DNA of 64,000 bases from Actinomycetota bacterium. Its GTDB lineage: Bacteria; Actinomycetota; Acidimicrobiia; Acidimicrobiales; Ilumatobacteraceae. Location of the stretch: contig JAPLAA010000036.1 of NCBI GenBank assembly GCA_026393475.1, positions 1 through 64,000 on the forward strand, written 5' to 3'. The translations under genes and the position numbers were made by a program. Within the stretch, counting starts at the first letter, position 1; every line of letters begins with the position of its first letter. The notes under the pieces were generated by a model. The model made no database searches, was not told where the DNA came from, and saw only the letters and a program-made list of their open reading frames with translations. Positions 1-8,170 of this stretch are shown piece by piece.

Positions 1-566
1 CCCGCTGGTACGTGCTCGGCGAGAGCCGTGTCCGCGAGGACAAGATCACCGTGCAGCGCACCTGGCTCGCCGCACAGGGCCCCACCGCCGATGGCGGCAC
101 GGCCAGCACGTGGGCGATGCTGCTCGCCTTCGGTGCGTTCGGCAACGAGGTCACCACCGAACACCACGTGGGCACCGAGTTCCAGGCCGACGTGCACTGG
201 TACCCCGGCGCCGCACCGCTGCGTGCGCTCGTCGGCCGGCTGCACGACGAACCGCGCCTCGCCGCAGCGTCACCCGTCGCCCACACCGTGGCCGAGGCGG
301 TCGGCGCCGCCGGATGGGCCATGGCCCGCGAGCCGTGGCTCGAACGCTTCCCCGTGGTCGTGCAGGTCGCGCCGCTCCCGGTGGGCAACGGCCGCTGGAC
401 CCTCGCCGACCACACCGGCGCGATCCCGATCGTGCCGGGCTTCTGGCGCCTCGCCGAGGTCGTTGCACTCAGCGGTGGCCGACCGGTCGTGGTGATGGGC
501 GAGCTCAACGCGGACGGCATCCTGCCGCTCACCGTGTGGGCCGATGGCGGACTGGTGCTGCTGTGA
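1..566 (+). CDS. SWIM zinc-finger family protein, C-terminal part (5' end outside window)
   Basis: The gene enters from before the window, in phase from base 3, with its stop at 564-566; about 187 C-terminal residues are visible. The Cys/His SWIM motif itself would lie upstream and is not seen. The visible tail ends in a tryptophan-rich stretch (VWADGGLVLL) that resembles the C-terminus of the SWIM proteins heading MoxR/VWA cassettes in actinobacteria. Its stop overlaps the next start (GTGA at 563-566), so it is translationally coupled to the cassette. SWIM domains are predicted nucleic-acid or protein binding modules. The name rests mainly on gene order. Confidence 0.6.
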   Translation, partial: RWYVLGESRVREDKITVQRTWLAAQGPTADGGTASTWAMLLAFGAFGNEVTTEHHVGTEFQADVHWYPGAAPLRALVGRLHDEPRLAAASPVAHTVAEAVGAAGWAMAREPWLERFPVVVQVAPLPVGNGRWTLADHTGAIPIVPGFWRLAEVVALSGGRPVVVMGELNADGILPLTVWADGGLVLL

Positions 567-1462
567 CCGACCTCCGCGATCCGGCCACCTCGCACGCACC
601 GGCCTCGGAGCTCGCCGTCTCGGCCACCGACGAATGGGCCGCGCTGGTGGGCGCCGCGGTCCTCGGCACCGACCGCCGCCCCGCACCCGACCCACTGCCG
701 GGCTGGGACACGTGGGCCCACGCCGGCGATCCGGCGGTCGCACTGCTCGACCGGGCGGCTGCCGTCGTCGTCGCCCGCCGGGCAGGCGCCTGCCCGGAAC
801 CGCCACCGGCGATCGTGGTGCCCCCGGCACCCGTCGATGGACGGCCTCCGTGTCCGGCGCCGTGTGCGGTATGGCTCGGCCGACTGCTCGGCGGCGAGCA
901 CGACCTGTTGCTGCCCGAATGGTTCGCGCTGCTCGAGCACGCCGGCGTGCAGCTGCCGTGGGCGTCGTTGCCCGCCCTGCTGCTCCGTGGTCGCCGCAAC
1001 CCCGCATTCGACGCCACCGTCCGCCGCCTCGCCGGCGGACGGGCCTCGTGGCTGGCCGAGGTCGTCCCCGAGCTCGGTGTCAAGGTCGCCGGGCCGGCGA
1101 CGATCCCTGCGTCGTCGCCACTCTTCGCCCCGCCGCCACGCCCGCCCGACAGCGGCGCGGTGGTCACCAGCATCCTCAACGTGTTCTACGACCGACTGGC
1201 CACGTGGGCCGCCGCGCCCGAGATGCGACTCGCGGCTGCCTCGATCGATCCGGTGTGGCTGCCGAGCCTCGTCGCCGAGCTGTCGCGCATCGGCTTCGAC
1301 CCCGTGGTCGAGCGCACCCGCAGCGAGGTGCTCCGCTTCGCCGAGTTCCGCCACGAGATGCTGCGCGAGTTCGCCCAGATCCCGGCCGCCGACACGGCCG
1401 AGGCCTCATCGGATCCCTCCGTCCCTCCGTCCACCTCCTCCTCACCTGGTGACCCCGCATGA
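563..1462 (+). CDS. DUF5691 family protein
   Basis: Start GTG at 563 overlaps the previous stop by four bases, and the stop overlaps the MoxR start (ATGA, 1459-1462). The product is 299 residues. An N-terminal block WAALVGAAVLGTDRR and a central block of Leu/Arg-rich helices (ALLLRGRRNPAFDATVRR, then WLAEVVPELG) match my memory of DUF5691, a soluble alpha-helical family found with SWIM and MoxR proteins. The C-terminus is Ser/Pro-rich and looks disordered. Its function is unknown; the strict coupling suggests that it works with the ATPase and VWA proteins downstream, perhaps as an adaptor. Confidence 0.7.
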   Translation: MTDLRDPATSHAPASELAVSATDEWAALVGAAVLGTDRRPAPDPLPGWDTWAHAGDPAVALLDRAAAVVVARRAGACPEPPPAIVVPPAPVDGRPPCPAPCAVWLGRLLGGEHDLLLPEWFALLEHAGVQLPWASLPALLLRGRRNPAFDATVRRLAGGRASWLAEVVPELGVKVAGPATIPASSPLFAPPPRPPDSGAVVTSILNVFYDRLATWAAAPEMRLAAASIDPVWLPSLVAELSRIGFDPVVERTRSEVLRFAEFRHEMLREFAQIPAADTAEASSDPSVPPSTSSSPGDPA

Positions 1463-2550
1463 CCGACCCCCATCCGCCCGTCCCGGGCGCGCTGCCCACC
1501 GCCGATCTCGGCTCCGACCTCGATGTCGTGCGTGCCCACGCCGAGGTCGCGTACGCGCACGAGCTCGCCGCGCTCGAGCGCACCGACCAGCGTCCGCGCC
1601 CGCCCCAGTGGCGCCTGTCGCCCTGGGCGGTGGTCACCTACCTCGTCGGTGGCACCCTGGCCGACGGCACCGTGATCGTGCCGAAGTACATCGGTCCGCG
1701 CCGGTTGATGGAGACCGCGGTCGCCACCCTCGCCACCGACCGCGCACTGTTGCTCATCGGCTTGCCCGGCACCGCCAAGACCTGGGTGAGCGAACACCTC
1801 GCCGCCGCCATCAGCGGCAACTCCACGCTGCTCGTGCAGGGCACTGCGGGCACGGCCGAGGAGGCGGTGCGCTACGGCTGGAACTACGCCCGTCTGCTCG
1901 CCGAGGGGCCGTCGGCCGGTGCACTCGTGCCGTCGCCGGTGTTCCGGGCGCTGCAGCAGGGGTCGATCGTGCGCATCGAGGAACTCACCCGCCTCCCGAG
2001 CGAGGTGCAGGACGCGCTCATCACCGTGCTCAGCGAGAAGACGCTGCCCATCCCCGAGCTCGGCAGCGAGGTGCAGGCCCGCCGCGGGTTCAACCTGATC
2101 GCCACCGCCAACGACCGCGACCGTGGTGTCAACGAGCTCTCGAGCGCGCTCCGCCGCCGGTTCAACACGGTCAAGCTCCCCACGCCTGCGACCGCCGAGG
2201 AGGAGGTGCGCATCGTCAGCCAGCGCGTGGCCGAGCTCGGTGCCGCACTGGCCCTGCCTCCGGATGCGGCGCCCGCCGACGAGATCCGCCGGGTCGTCAA
2301 CGTGTTCCGCGAGTTGCGCCACGGCCAGAGCGAGGACGGCCGCATCAAGCTCAAGACGCCGTCGGGCACGATGAGCACCGCCGAGGCGATCTCGGTGATC
2401 GTGCAGTCGATGTCGATGGCCGTGCACCTCGGCGACGGGCGGGTGTCCTTCGACGACCTCCTCGGTGGCATCGAGGCGAGCGTCGTGCGCGACCCCGTCC
2501 ACGACGCCGTCGTGTGGCGCGAGTACCTCGACTCCCTCGCGACCCGCTGA
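1459..2550 (+). CDS. MoxR-type AAA+ ATPase
   Basis: A 363-residue AAA+ protein. Walker A is GLPGTAKT at about residues 101-108, the Walker B region is SIVRIEEL near 170-176, and sensor-1 lies in NLIATANDRDRG near 210-220, followed by an arginine-finger segment SSALRRRFN. MoxR ATPases act as chaperones that remodel or activate partner complexes, usually together with a VWA protein that presents a metal-dependent adhesion site; such a protein is encoded three genes on. The start overlaps the DUF5691 stop. The N-terminal 50 residues are charged and carry no recognised domain. Confidence 0.92.
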   Translation: MTDPHPPVPGALPTADLGSDLDVVRAHAEVAYAHELAALERTDQRPRPPQWRLSPWAVVTYLVGGTLADGTVIVPKYIGPRRLMETAVATLATDRALLLIGLPGTAKTWVSEHLAAAISGNSTLLVQGTAGTAEEAVRYGWNYARLLAEGPSAGALVPSPVFRALQQGSIVRIEELTRLPSEVQDALITVLSEKTLPIPELGSEVQARRGFNLIATANDRDRGVNELSSALRRRFNTVKLPTPATAEEEVRIVSQRVAELGAALALPPDAAPADEIRRVVNVFRELRHGQSEDGRIKLKTPSGTMSTAEAISVIVQSMSMAVHLGDGRVSFDDLLGGIEASVVRDPVHDAVVWREYLDSLATR

Positions 2551-2578
2551 GCCCGACCGACCCGACCTGTCCCGCCCG

Positions 2579-4858
2579 ATGGACCTCACGACCCCGGCGC
2601 CCCGGATCCGCCTGCTCGGCATCCGGCATCACGGCCCCGGCTCCGCGCGAGCCGTGCGCCGGGCGCTGCGCGAGTCGCCGCCCGACGTGGTGCTGATCGA
2701 AGGGCCGGCCGATGCCGACGGCGTGCTCGCGCTCGCCGGCCGCGACGACATGGAGCCGCCGGTGGCGATGCTCGCCTACGTGGCCGACCGACCCGAGCGG
2801 GCTGCGTTCTCGCCGTTCGCGTCGTTCAGCCCCGAATGGGTCGCGCTGCGGTGGGCGCTCGAGGCCGACGTGCCGGTGCGGTTCGTCGACCTGCCGTCAC
2901 GCCACACCCTCGTGGCCGACGAGCCCGAACAGCTCGAACTGGCCGTCGACGGGCAGCGCCGGCCCATCGACCCCCTCGGCGAACTCGCCACCGCGGCGGG
3001 CTACGACGACGCCGAACGGTGGTGGGAGGACGTCGTCGAGCACCGCTTGCACCCCGATGCGGGCGACGCCGGAGAGTACGGCAGGCCGGCGGCAGAGGCG
3101 CCGTTCGCCGCGATCGGCGAGGCGATGGCAGCGCTGCGCGCCCGGCACGAACCCGAGGGCGAACCCCACGACGTCAGCGAGCAACGACGCGAGGCGCACA
3201 TGCGAGCGGGCATCCGCACCGCCGTCGCCGACGGGTTCACCGACATCGTCGTGGTGTGCGGTGCCTGGCACGTGCCGGCGCTCGAACGAGCGCTCGACCC
3301 GAAGCAGGCCCGGCGTGACGCCGCCACGCTGCGGGGCATGCCGAAGGTGAAGGCGGTCGTCACCTGGGTGCCCTGGACACACAGGCGGCTCGCGAGCGCC
3401 ACCGGTTACGGCGCCGGCGTCACCGCACCCGGCTGGTACCACCACCTGTACACCCACGCCGGTCCCGACGTCGTGGCCCGCTGGTTCGCCGAGGCAGCGC
3501 ACGTGCTGCGTGCCGCCGACCATGCGGCATCGGCCGCCGACGTGGTCGAGGCCACCCGTCTCGCCGATGCCCTCGCCGTGCTGCGCGGCCGCCCGCTGGC
3601 CGGCCTCCGCGAGGTCGACGACGCCGCCCGTGCGGTGTTCGGCCACGGTGCCGACACGCCGATGCGGCTCATCTCCAACGACCTCGTCGTCGGCAATCGT
3701 CTCGGGTCGGTGCCCGACATCACGCCGATGGTGCCGCTCGCCAAGAGCCTCAACGCCGAGTTCAAGCGATGCCGGTTGAAGCCCGAGGGTGCCAAGAAGC
3801 TGATCGAGCTCGACCTGCGCCAACCGCTGCACCTGCAGCGATCACAGCTGCTCCACCGACTGTCGCTGCTCGACATCCCGTGGGGGCACGAGACCGAGGG
3901 TCGTCGCAGCGCCGGCACGTTCCGCGAGACCTGGCAGCTGCGCTGGGAGCCCGAGTTCGAACTGCGCATCATCGAGTCGTCGGCGCTCGGCACCACCGTC
4001 GTCACCGCCTGCACGGCAGCACTCATGCAGAAGGCCGGCGCCGCTGTATCGCTCGGCGACCTCACGGTGCTGCTCGAACGGTGCCTGCTCGCCGGCCTCG
4101 ACGACGCCGTGCCCGACATGCTCCGCCTCGTCGACGAGCGTTCCGCCGTGTCCGCCGACGTCGCCCGCCTGATGGAGGCCGTGCCGCCGCTCGCCCGCAC
4201 CATCCGATACGGCGACGTCCGCGCCACCGACGCCCAGGCGGTGCAGACCGTCATCGCCGGCATCGTCTCCCGCGTGGTCGCCGGGCTGGTGTCGGCCTGC
4301 GTGGGCATCGACGACGACGAGTCGGCCGCGATGGCGGTGCTGGTGCGCGACACCCAGTCGGCACTGTCGCTGCTCGGCGACGACGAGCACCTCGCGGCGA
4401 TGCACCGCGCGCTCACCGAGGTCAGCGAGCGCGAGCGGGTGCACGGGCTGTTGCAGGGCGTCGCCACACGGGTGCTCGCCGACGCGAGCGTGTTCGACGC
4501 CGCCGACACCGAACGGCGTGTGTCGCGGAGCCTGTCGCCCGGCGCCACGCCGCTCGACGCGGCGGCGTTCGTCGAAGGCTTCCTCGGCGGCTCAGGTGCG
4601 GTGCTCGTGCACGACCCGGTGCTGCTCGGTGTGATCGACCGCTGGCTCGCCACCCTCGCCTCCGACGCGTTCACCCAGACGCTGCCGCTCCTGCGGCGCA
4701 CGTTCGGGTCGTTCGAGACGGCCGAGCGGCGGGCGATCGGCGACCGGGTGCGCACCGGCGAGGCGCCGAGCACCCACCGGTCCGAGCACCAGCTCGACCC
4801 CGAGCGGGTCGCGGCCGGTCTTGCCACCGTCGCGCAACTGCTGGGGGTCCGCTCGTGA
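2579..4858 (+). CDS. DUF5682 family protein of the MoxR/VWA cassette
   Basis: Start ATG at 2579, 28 bases after the MoxR stop; 759 residues. The N-terminus carries IRLLGIRHHGPGSARAV and DVVLIEGPADADG, and near residues 220-230 there is VVVCGAWHVPAL. This spacing of a GxxHHG motif, a buried glutamate and a late GxxH recalls the EreA/ChaN/TraB (TIKI-like) hydrolase fold, which is my inference. The C-terminal half is helical and is probably an interaction scaffold. The stop overlaps the VWA gene start (GTGA, 4855-4858). The family is conserved with MoxR/VWA genes in many bacteria, but I know of no characterised function. Confidence 0.75.
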   Translation: MDLTTPAPRIRLLGIRHHGPGSARAVRRALRESPPDVVLIEGPADADGVLALAGRDDMEPPVAMLAYVADRPERAAFSPFASFSPEWVALRWALEADVPVRFVDLPSRHTLVADEPEQLELAVDGQRRPIDPLGELATAAGYDDAERWWEDVVEHRLHPDAGDAGEYGRPAAEAPFAAIGEAMAALRARHEPEGEPHDVSEQRREAHMRAGIRTAVADGFTDIVVVCGAWHVPALERALDPKQARRDAATLRGMPKVKAVVTWVPWTHRRLASATGYGAGVTAPGWYHHLYTHAGPDVVARWFAEAAHVLRAADHAASAADVVEATRLADALAVLRGRPLAGLREVDDAARAVFGHGADTPMRLISNDLVVGNRLGSVPDITPMVPLAKSLNAEFKRCRLKPEGAKKLIELDLRQPLHLQRSQLLHRLSLLDIPWGHETEGRRSAGTFRETWQLRWEPEFELRIIESSALGTTVVTACTAALMQKAGAAVSLGDLTVLLERCLLAGLDDAVPDMLRLVDERSAVSADVARLMEAVPPLARTIRYGDVRATDAQAVQTVIAGIVSRVVAGLVSACVGIDDDESAAMAVLVRDTQSALSLLGDDEHLAAMHRALTEVSERERVHGLLQGVATRVLADASVFDAADTERRVSRSLSPGATPLDAAAFVEGFLGGSGAVLVHDPVLLGVIDRWLATLASDAFTQTLPLLRRTFGSFETAERRAIGDRVRTGEAPSTHRSEHQLDPERVAAGLATVAQLLGVRS

Positions 4859-6072
4859 ACGAGTTCGACCGCGACGAACCGGCCCGGGTGCACGACGGCG
4901 AGCGGCTACGGCGATGGCGGCTGGTGCTCGGCGCCGGCGACGCCCAGCAGCCCGACGGCACGGGTGTGCAGTTGCAGGGCGACGATCAGAAGATGGACGC
5001 GGCGCTCAGCGCGCTGTACGACGCGCCGCCGCCCGGGCAGCGACAGGGCCGGCGCACGAGCCGAGCCGGTGGGCTCGCCGCGTCGGCCCCCAACGTCGCG
5101 CGCTGGCTCGGCGACATCCGCCGGTACTTCCCGACCGGCGTGGTGCAGGTCATGCAGCGCGACGCGATCGACCGACTGCACATCCAGCACCTGCTGCTCG
5201 AACCCGAGATGCTCGAGGCGCTCGAACCCGACATCCATCTGGTGAGCACGCTGCTCGAACTGCAGCACCTGCTGCCCGACACCACTCGTGCCACGGCGCG
5301 ACAGGTGGTCGCGAAGGTCGTCGCGCAGATGGAGGAGCGGTTGGGGCGTCCGACGATGCAGGCGGTCACCGGGGCGCTGTCGCGCTCGGCCCGCACACGC
5401 CGCCCGCGACACGGCGACGTCGACTGGGACCGCACCGTGCTCGCGAACCTCAAGCACTACCAACCCGATCTCCGCTCCGTGGTGCCCGAACGACTGGTCG
5501 GCTACTCGCGCCACGGCCCGGCGGTTCGTCGCGAGCTCATCATCGCGATCGACCAGAGCGCGTCGATGGGCGACAGCATCGTGTACGCCAGCGTGTTCGG
5601 TGCGGCGCTCGCCTCCATCCGGTCGCTGCGCACCCGGCTCGTCGCGTTCGACACCGCCGTCGTCGACATGAGCGACGTTTTGCACGATCCCGTCGAGGTG
5701 CTCTTCGGTGTGCAGCTCGGGGGTGGCACCGACCTCAACCGGGCGATGGCCTACTGCCAGTCGCTCGTCGAGCGGCCCGACGAGACCGTGCTCGTCCTGA
5801 TCAGCGACCTCTACGAGGGGACGCCCGGGGGTGACTACATCGCCCGCATCGCGGCGATGACCCGTGCCGGCGTGCGGTGCGTCGCACTGCTCGCGCTCAG
5901 CGACGAGGGAGCGCCGTCGTTCGACCACGGTGCCGCCGAGGCGCTCGCCGCGCTCGGTGTCCCGGCGTTCGCCTGCACACCGCAGGCCTTCCCCGATCTC
6001 ATCGCCGCGGCGATCGATCGGCGCGATCTCGGCCGCTGGGCGGGCGAACAGGGCCTGGTCACGGCTCGCTGA
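4855..6072 (+). CDS. VWA domain-containing protein
   Basis: The 405-residue product starts at a GTG overlapping the DUF5682 stop. The C-terminal half is a von Willebrand A domain: the MIDAS motif DQSAS begins at about residue 233, the threonine is in GGGTDLN near 292, and the late aspartate is in LISDLYEG near 317. The N-terminal half is helical and basic (MoxR-interaction type). With the MoxR ATPase it probably forms a chaperone or metal-insertion complex; which substrate it acts on cannot be read from the window. It is the last gene of the cassette and is followed by a strong hairpin. Confidence 0.9.
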   Translation: MNEFDRDEPARVHDGERLRRWRLVLGAGDAQQPDGTGVQLQGDDQKMDAALSALYDAPPPGQRQGRRTSRAGGLAASAPNVARWLGDIRRYFPTGVVQVMQRDAIDRLHIQHLLLEPEMLEALEPDIHLVSTLLELQHLLPDTTRATARQVVAKVVAQMEERLGRPTMQAVTGALSRSARTRRPRHGDVDWDRTVLANLKHYQPDLRSVVPERLVGYSRHGPAVRRELIIAIDQSASMGDSIVYASVFGAALASIRSLRTRLVAFDTAVVDMSDVLHDPVEVLFGVQLGGGTDLNRAMAYCQSLVERPDETVLVLISDLYEGTPGGDYIARIAAMTRAGVRCVALLALSDEGAPSFDHGAAEALAALGVPAFACTPQAFPDLIAAAIDRRDLGRWAGEQGLVTAR

Positions 6073-6084
6073 CCCCGGACGCGA

Positions 6085-6119
6085 CGAGGGACGAGCGCCG
6101 CAGTGGCGCTCGTCCCTCG
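6085..6119. terminator. Hairpin terminator between convergent VWA and helicase genes
   Basis: A perfect 15-bp GC-rich stem (6085-6099 with 6105-6119) and five-base loop lies 12 bases after the VWA stop and about 70 bases beyond the helicase stop. There is no T-run, as is common for actinobacterial terminators; the position suggests it serves both strands. Confidence 0.7.
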
Positions 6120-6189
6120 CTGCTGTCAGAGATGCCGGCGGTTGTGTCGGCGGTGGTGCTGTCGGTGGTGCTGTCTGGCGGTGCCGGGG

Positions 6190-7908
6190 TCAGCGGGGGC
6201 GGCGGGCCGGGCCGGCCGGACGGCCACCCGTGGTCGCCGGACGCTGGCTGCGGGGAGCACCGGTGTGCTCGCCGTAGGCCGGGCGGTCGCCGCGGGGGCG
6301 GTCGTCACGGTTGCGGTCGCCGTATGCCGGCCGGTCCGCGCCGTAGGCCGGGCGATCGCCACGAGGGGCGCCGTAGCTCGGGCGGTCGCTGCGGGGTGCG
6401 CCGTAGGCGGGCCGATCGCCGCGCGGTGCGCCGCTGCGGTCGCCGTAGGCCGGGCGGTCGCCTCGGGGGGCGCCGCTGCGGTCGCCGTAGGCGGGACGCT
6501 CGCTGCGGTTCCGGTCGCCGTAGGCGGGGCGGTCACCGTGTGCCGGGCGATCGCCGTACGCCGCCGGGCGGTCGCCACGGGGGCGGTCGTCGCGGCTGCG
6601 GTCGCCGTAGCTCGGGCGATCGCTGCGCGGGGCGCCGTAGCTCGGGCGGTCGCCGTAACTCGGGCGGTCGCCGCGGGGCGCACCCGAGCGGTCGCCGTAG
6701 CCGGGGCGCTCGAACGAGCGGTTGCCGCGGGGGCGGTCTTCGCGGCTGTCGCGGACGTCGGCCTCGATGGCCGGACGATCGGTGCGCACGTTCGGACGGG
6801 CACCGTCGCTCCACACGACCTCGTGCTCGAGGCTGTCGGCCAGACGCTGGGCGACGCGCTTTCGGCTCGGTGGCACGAACGCCACCACGGTGCCGGACTG
6901 GCCGGCGCGGCCGGTGCGGCCCGAGCGGTGCTGGTAGTCCTTGTCGTTGTCGGGCAGGTCGTAGTGGACGACGAGCTCGACGTTGTCGACGTGGATGCCG
7001 CGGGCGGCGACGTCGGTGGCGACGAGCACCTGCACCTTGCCGCGCTTGAAGTCTTCCAGGGTGCGGCTGCGGGCCTGCTGGGTGCGGGCGCCGTGCAGCG
7101 AACCGGCGCGCACGCCGGCGTTCATCAGCGCCGCGGTCACGTCGTCGACACCGAAGCGTGTCTTGACGAACATGATCGTGGGGCCGTGGGTCTCGAGCAG
7201 TTCGACGGTGGCGTCGAGGCGCTGCATCGCGGGCTGGACGACGAAGCGATGCTCGACCGGGCCGTTGTGGACCTCGCCGACGAGGTCGTGCATCGCCGGG
7301 TCCTTCAGGTAGTCGCGGACCAGTTCGTTGACGGCACCGTCGAGGGTGGCCGACCACAGCATCGTCTGCCGGGTGGAGGGCGTCATGTCGAGGATGCGGC
7401 GGACGTCGGGCATGAAGCCGAGGTCGGCCATCCGGTCGGCCTCGTCGATCACGCAGACCTCGATACCGCTGAGGTCACAGTGACCCTGCTCGATGATGTC
7501 GAGCAGGCGACCCGGGGTGGCGACGATGACCGACGCGCCCTTCTTCAGCGAGTGGATCTGACCGCCCATCGGCGCGCCCCCGTAGATGGCCTGGACGAAT
7601 CGCCACGCTGCGCGGCCCAGCGGCACGAACGCACGCTGCACCTGCTCGGCGAGCTCACGGGTGGGCACCAGCACGAGGCCGGTGGGGCGGTTGGGGGTGG
7701 CCTGGCCGACGCGGGCCATCAGCGGGATGCCGAAGCCGAGGGTCTTGCCCGAGCCGGTGGGCGCACGGCCGCACAGGTCGCGCCCGGCGAGGGCGTCGGG
7801 GAGGGTGATGGCCTGGACGGGGAACGCCTGGGTCATGCCGGCGGCGGTGAGTGCCTCGGCCATGCGCGCGGGCACGCCGAGGTCGACGAACGAAGTCGTG
7901 GAAGTCAT
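6190..7908 (-). CDS. DEAD-box ATP-dependent RNA helicase with repetitive Arg/Gly/Tyr tail
   Basis: 572 residues from ATG at 7908; this start gives the usual FVDLGV N-terminus, while a longer reading adds only a non-conserved stretch. Motifs in order: Q motif, APTGSGKT (I), PTRELAEQV (Ia), VATPGRL (Ib), DEAD (II), SAT (III), RGIHVDNVE (V) and HRSGRTGRAG (VI). It unwinds structured RNA, as in ribosome assembly or cold adaptation. After about residue 390 the protein becomes a low-complexity tail of DRPxYGDR and GAPRGDRP units rich in Arg, Gly, Asp and Tyr, which is likely disordered and RNA-binding. The repeats are visible in the DNA at about 6270-6730. Confidence 0.93.
   Translation of the reverse strand: MTSTTSFVDLGVPARMAEALTAAGMTQAFPVQAITLPDALAGRDLCGRAPTGSGKTLGFGIPLMARVGQATPNRPTGLVLVPTRELAEQVQRAFVPLGRAAWRFVQAIYGGAPMGGQIHSLKKGASVIVATPGRLLDIIEQGHCDLSGIEVCVIDEADRMADLGFMPDVRRILDMTPSTRQTMLWSATLDGAVNELVRDYLKDPAMHDLVGEVHNGPVEHRFVVQPAMQRLDATVELLETHGPTIMFVKTRFGVDDVTAALMNAGVRAGSLHGARTQQARSRTLEDFKRGKVQVLVATDVAARGIHVDNVELVVHYDLPDNDKDYQHRSGRTGRAGQSGTVVAFVPPSRKRVAQRLADSLEHEVVWSDGARPNVRTDRPAIEADVRDSREDRPRGNRSFERPGYGDRSGAPRGDRPSYGDRPSYGAPRSDRPSYGDRSRDDRPRGDRPAAYGDRPAHGDRPAYGDRNRSERPAYGDRSGAPRGDRPAYGDRSGAPRGDRPAYGAPRSDRPSYGAPRGDRPAYGADRPAYGDRNRDDRPRGDRPAYGEHTGAPRSQRPATTGGRPAGPARRPR
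6270..6730. repeat. Degenerate repeats encoding the helicase tail
   Basis: Units resembling GCCGTAGGCCGGGCGGTCGC, spaced irregularly by multiples of three, recur through this stretch. On the minus strand they encode (G)DRPAYGDR-like units. Because of the repeats and the codon bias, long spurious open frames run on the opposite strand. Confidence 0.75.
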
Positions 7909-8054
7909 GGTTGCTCTCTTGTCGCTCTCACGAGCGGGTGCGCTGCGGTTCTGGACAGCGGGAGGGGGCACGTACGCAACCGTCGTCGTCGCCTGCGAGC
8001 CGGTTCACCGGTCTCGGACGCTCGACCCCTCGAACAAGGAGCTACACACGTGAT

Positions 8055-8070
8055 CTGTTCTTATGAACAG
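8055..8070. promoter_or_regulatory. Inverted repeat CTGTTC-N4-GAACAG upstream of the helicase gene
   Basis: A perfect 6-bp inverted repeat with a TTAT spacer lies 147 bases upstream of the helicase start. It has the half-site arrangement of a regulator operator; its arms face the opposite way from a LexA box. It is the only AT-containing island in this 257-bp gap, so the helicase promoter is probably nearby. The regulator is unknown. Confidence 0.35.
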
Positions 8071-8110
8071 CTCGTACGAGGTTATCGGCAGATCCGATGG
8101 ATCGCACACG

Positions 8111-8170
8111 TGCGGCCGGGTGCGGCCGGGTGCGATCAGGTGCGATCAGGTGCGGCCGGGTGCGGTCAGG
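8111..8170. repeat. Six 10-bp tandem repeats at the 3' end of the chemoreceptor gene
   Basis: The units alternate TGCGGCCGGG, TGCGATCAGG and TGCGGTCAGG. The chemoreceptor stop codon (minus strand, 8166-8168) lies inside the first unit read from that gene, and the array continues downstream of the stop. Confidence 0.9.

Noticed and set aside
2465-2578. Extended N-terminus for the DUF5682 protein overlapping the MoxR gene
   Set aside because: The extra residues are the out-of-frame reading of the MoxR 3' end; the family pattern begins at ATG 2579.
1-6072. The MoxR cassette as a defence island
   Set aside because: No nuclease, reverse transcriptase, toxin or mobile element is next to it in the window, and its composition matches the core genome. 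It is left as a cassette of unknown function.
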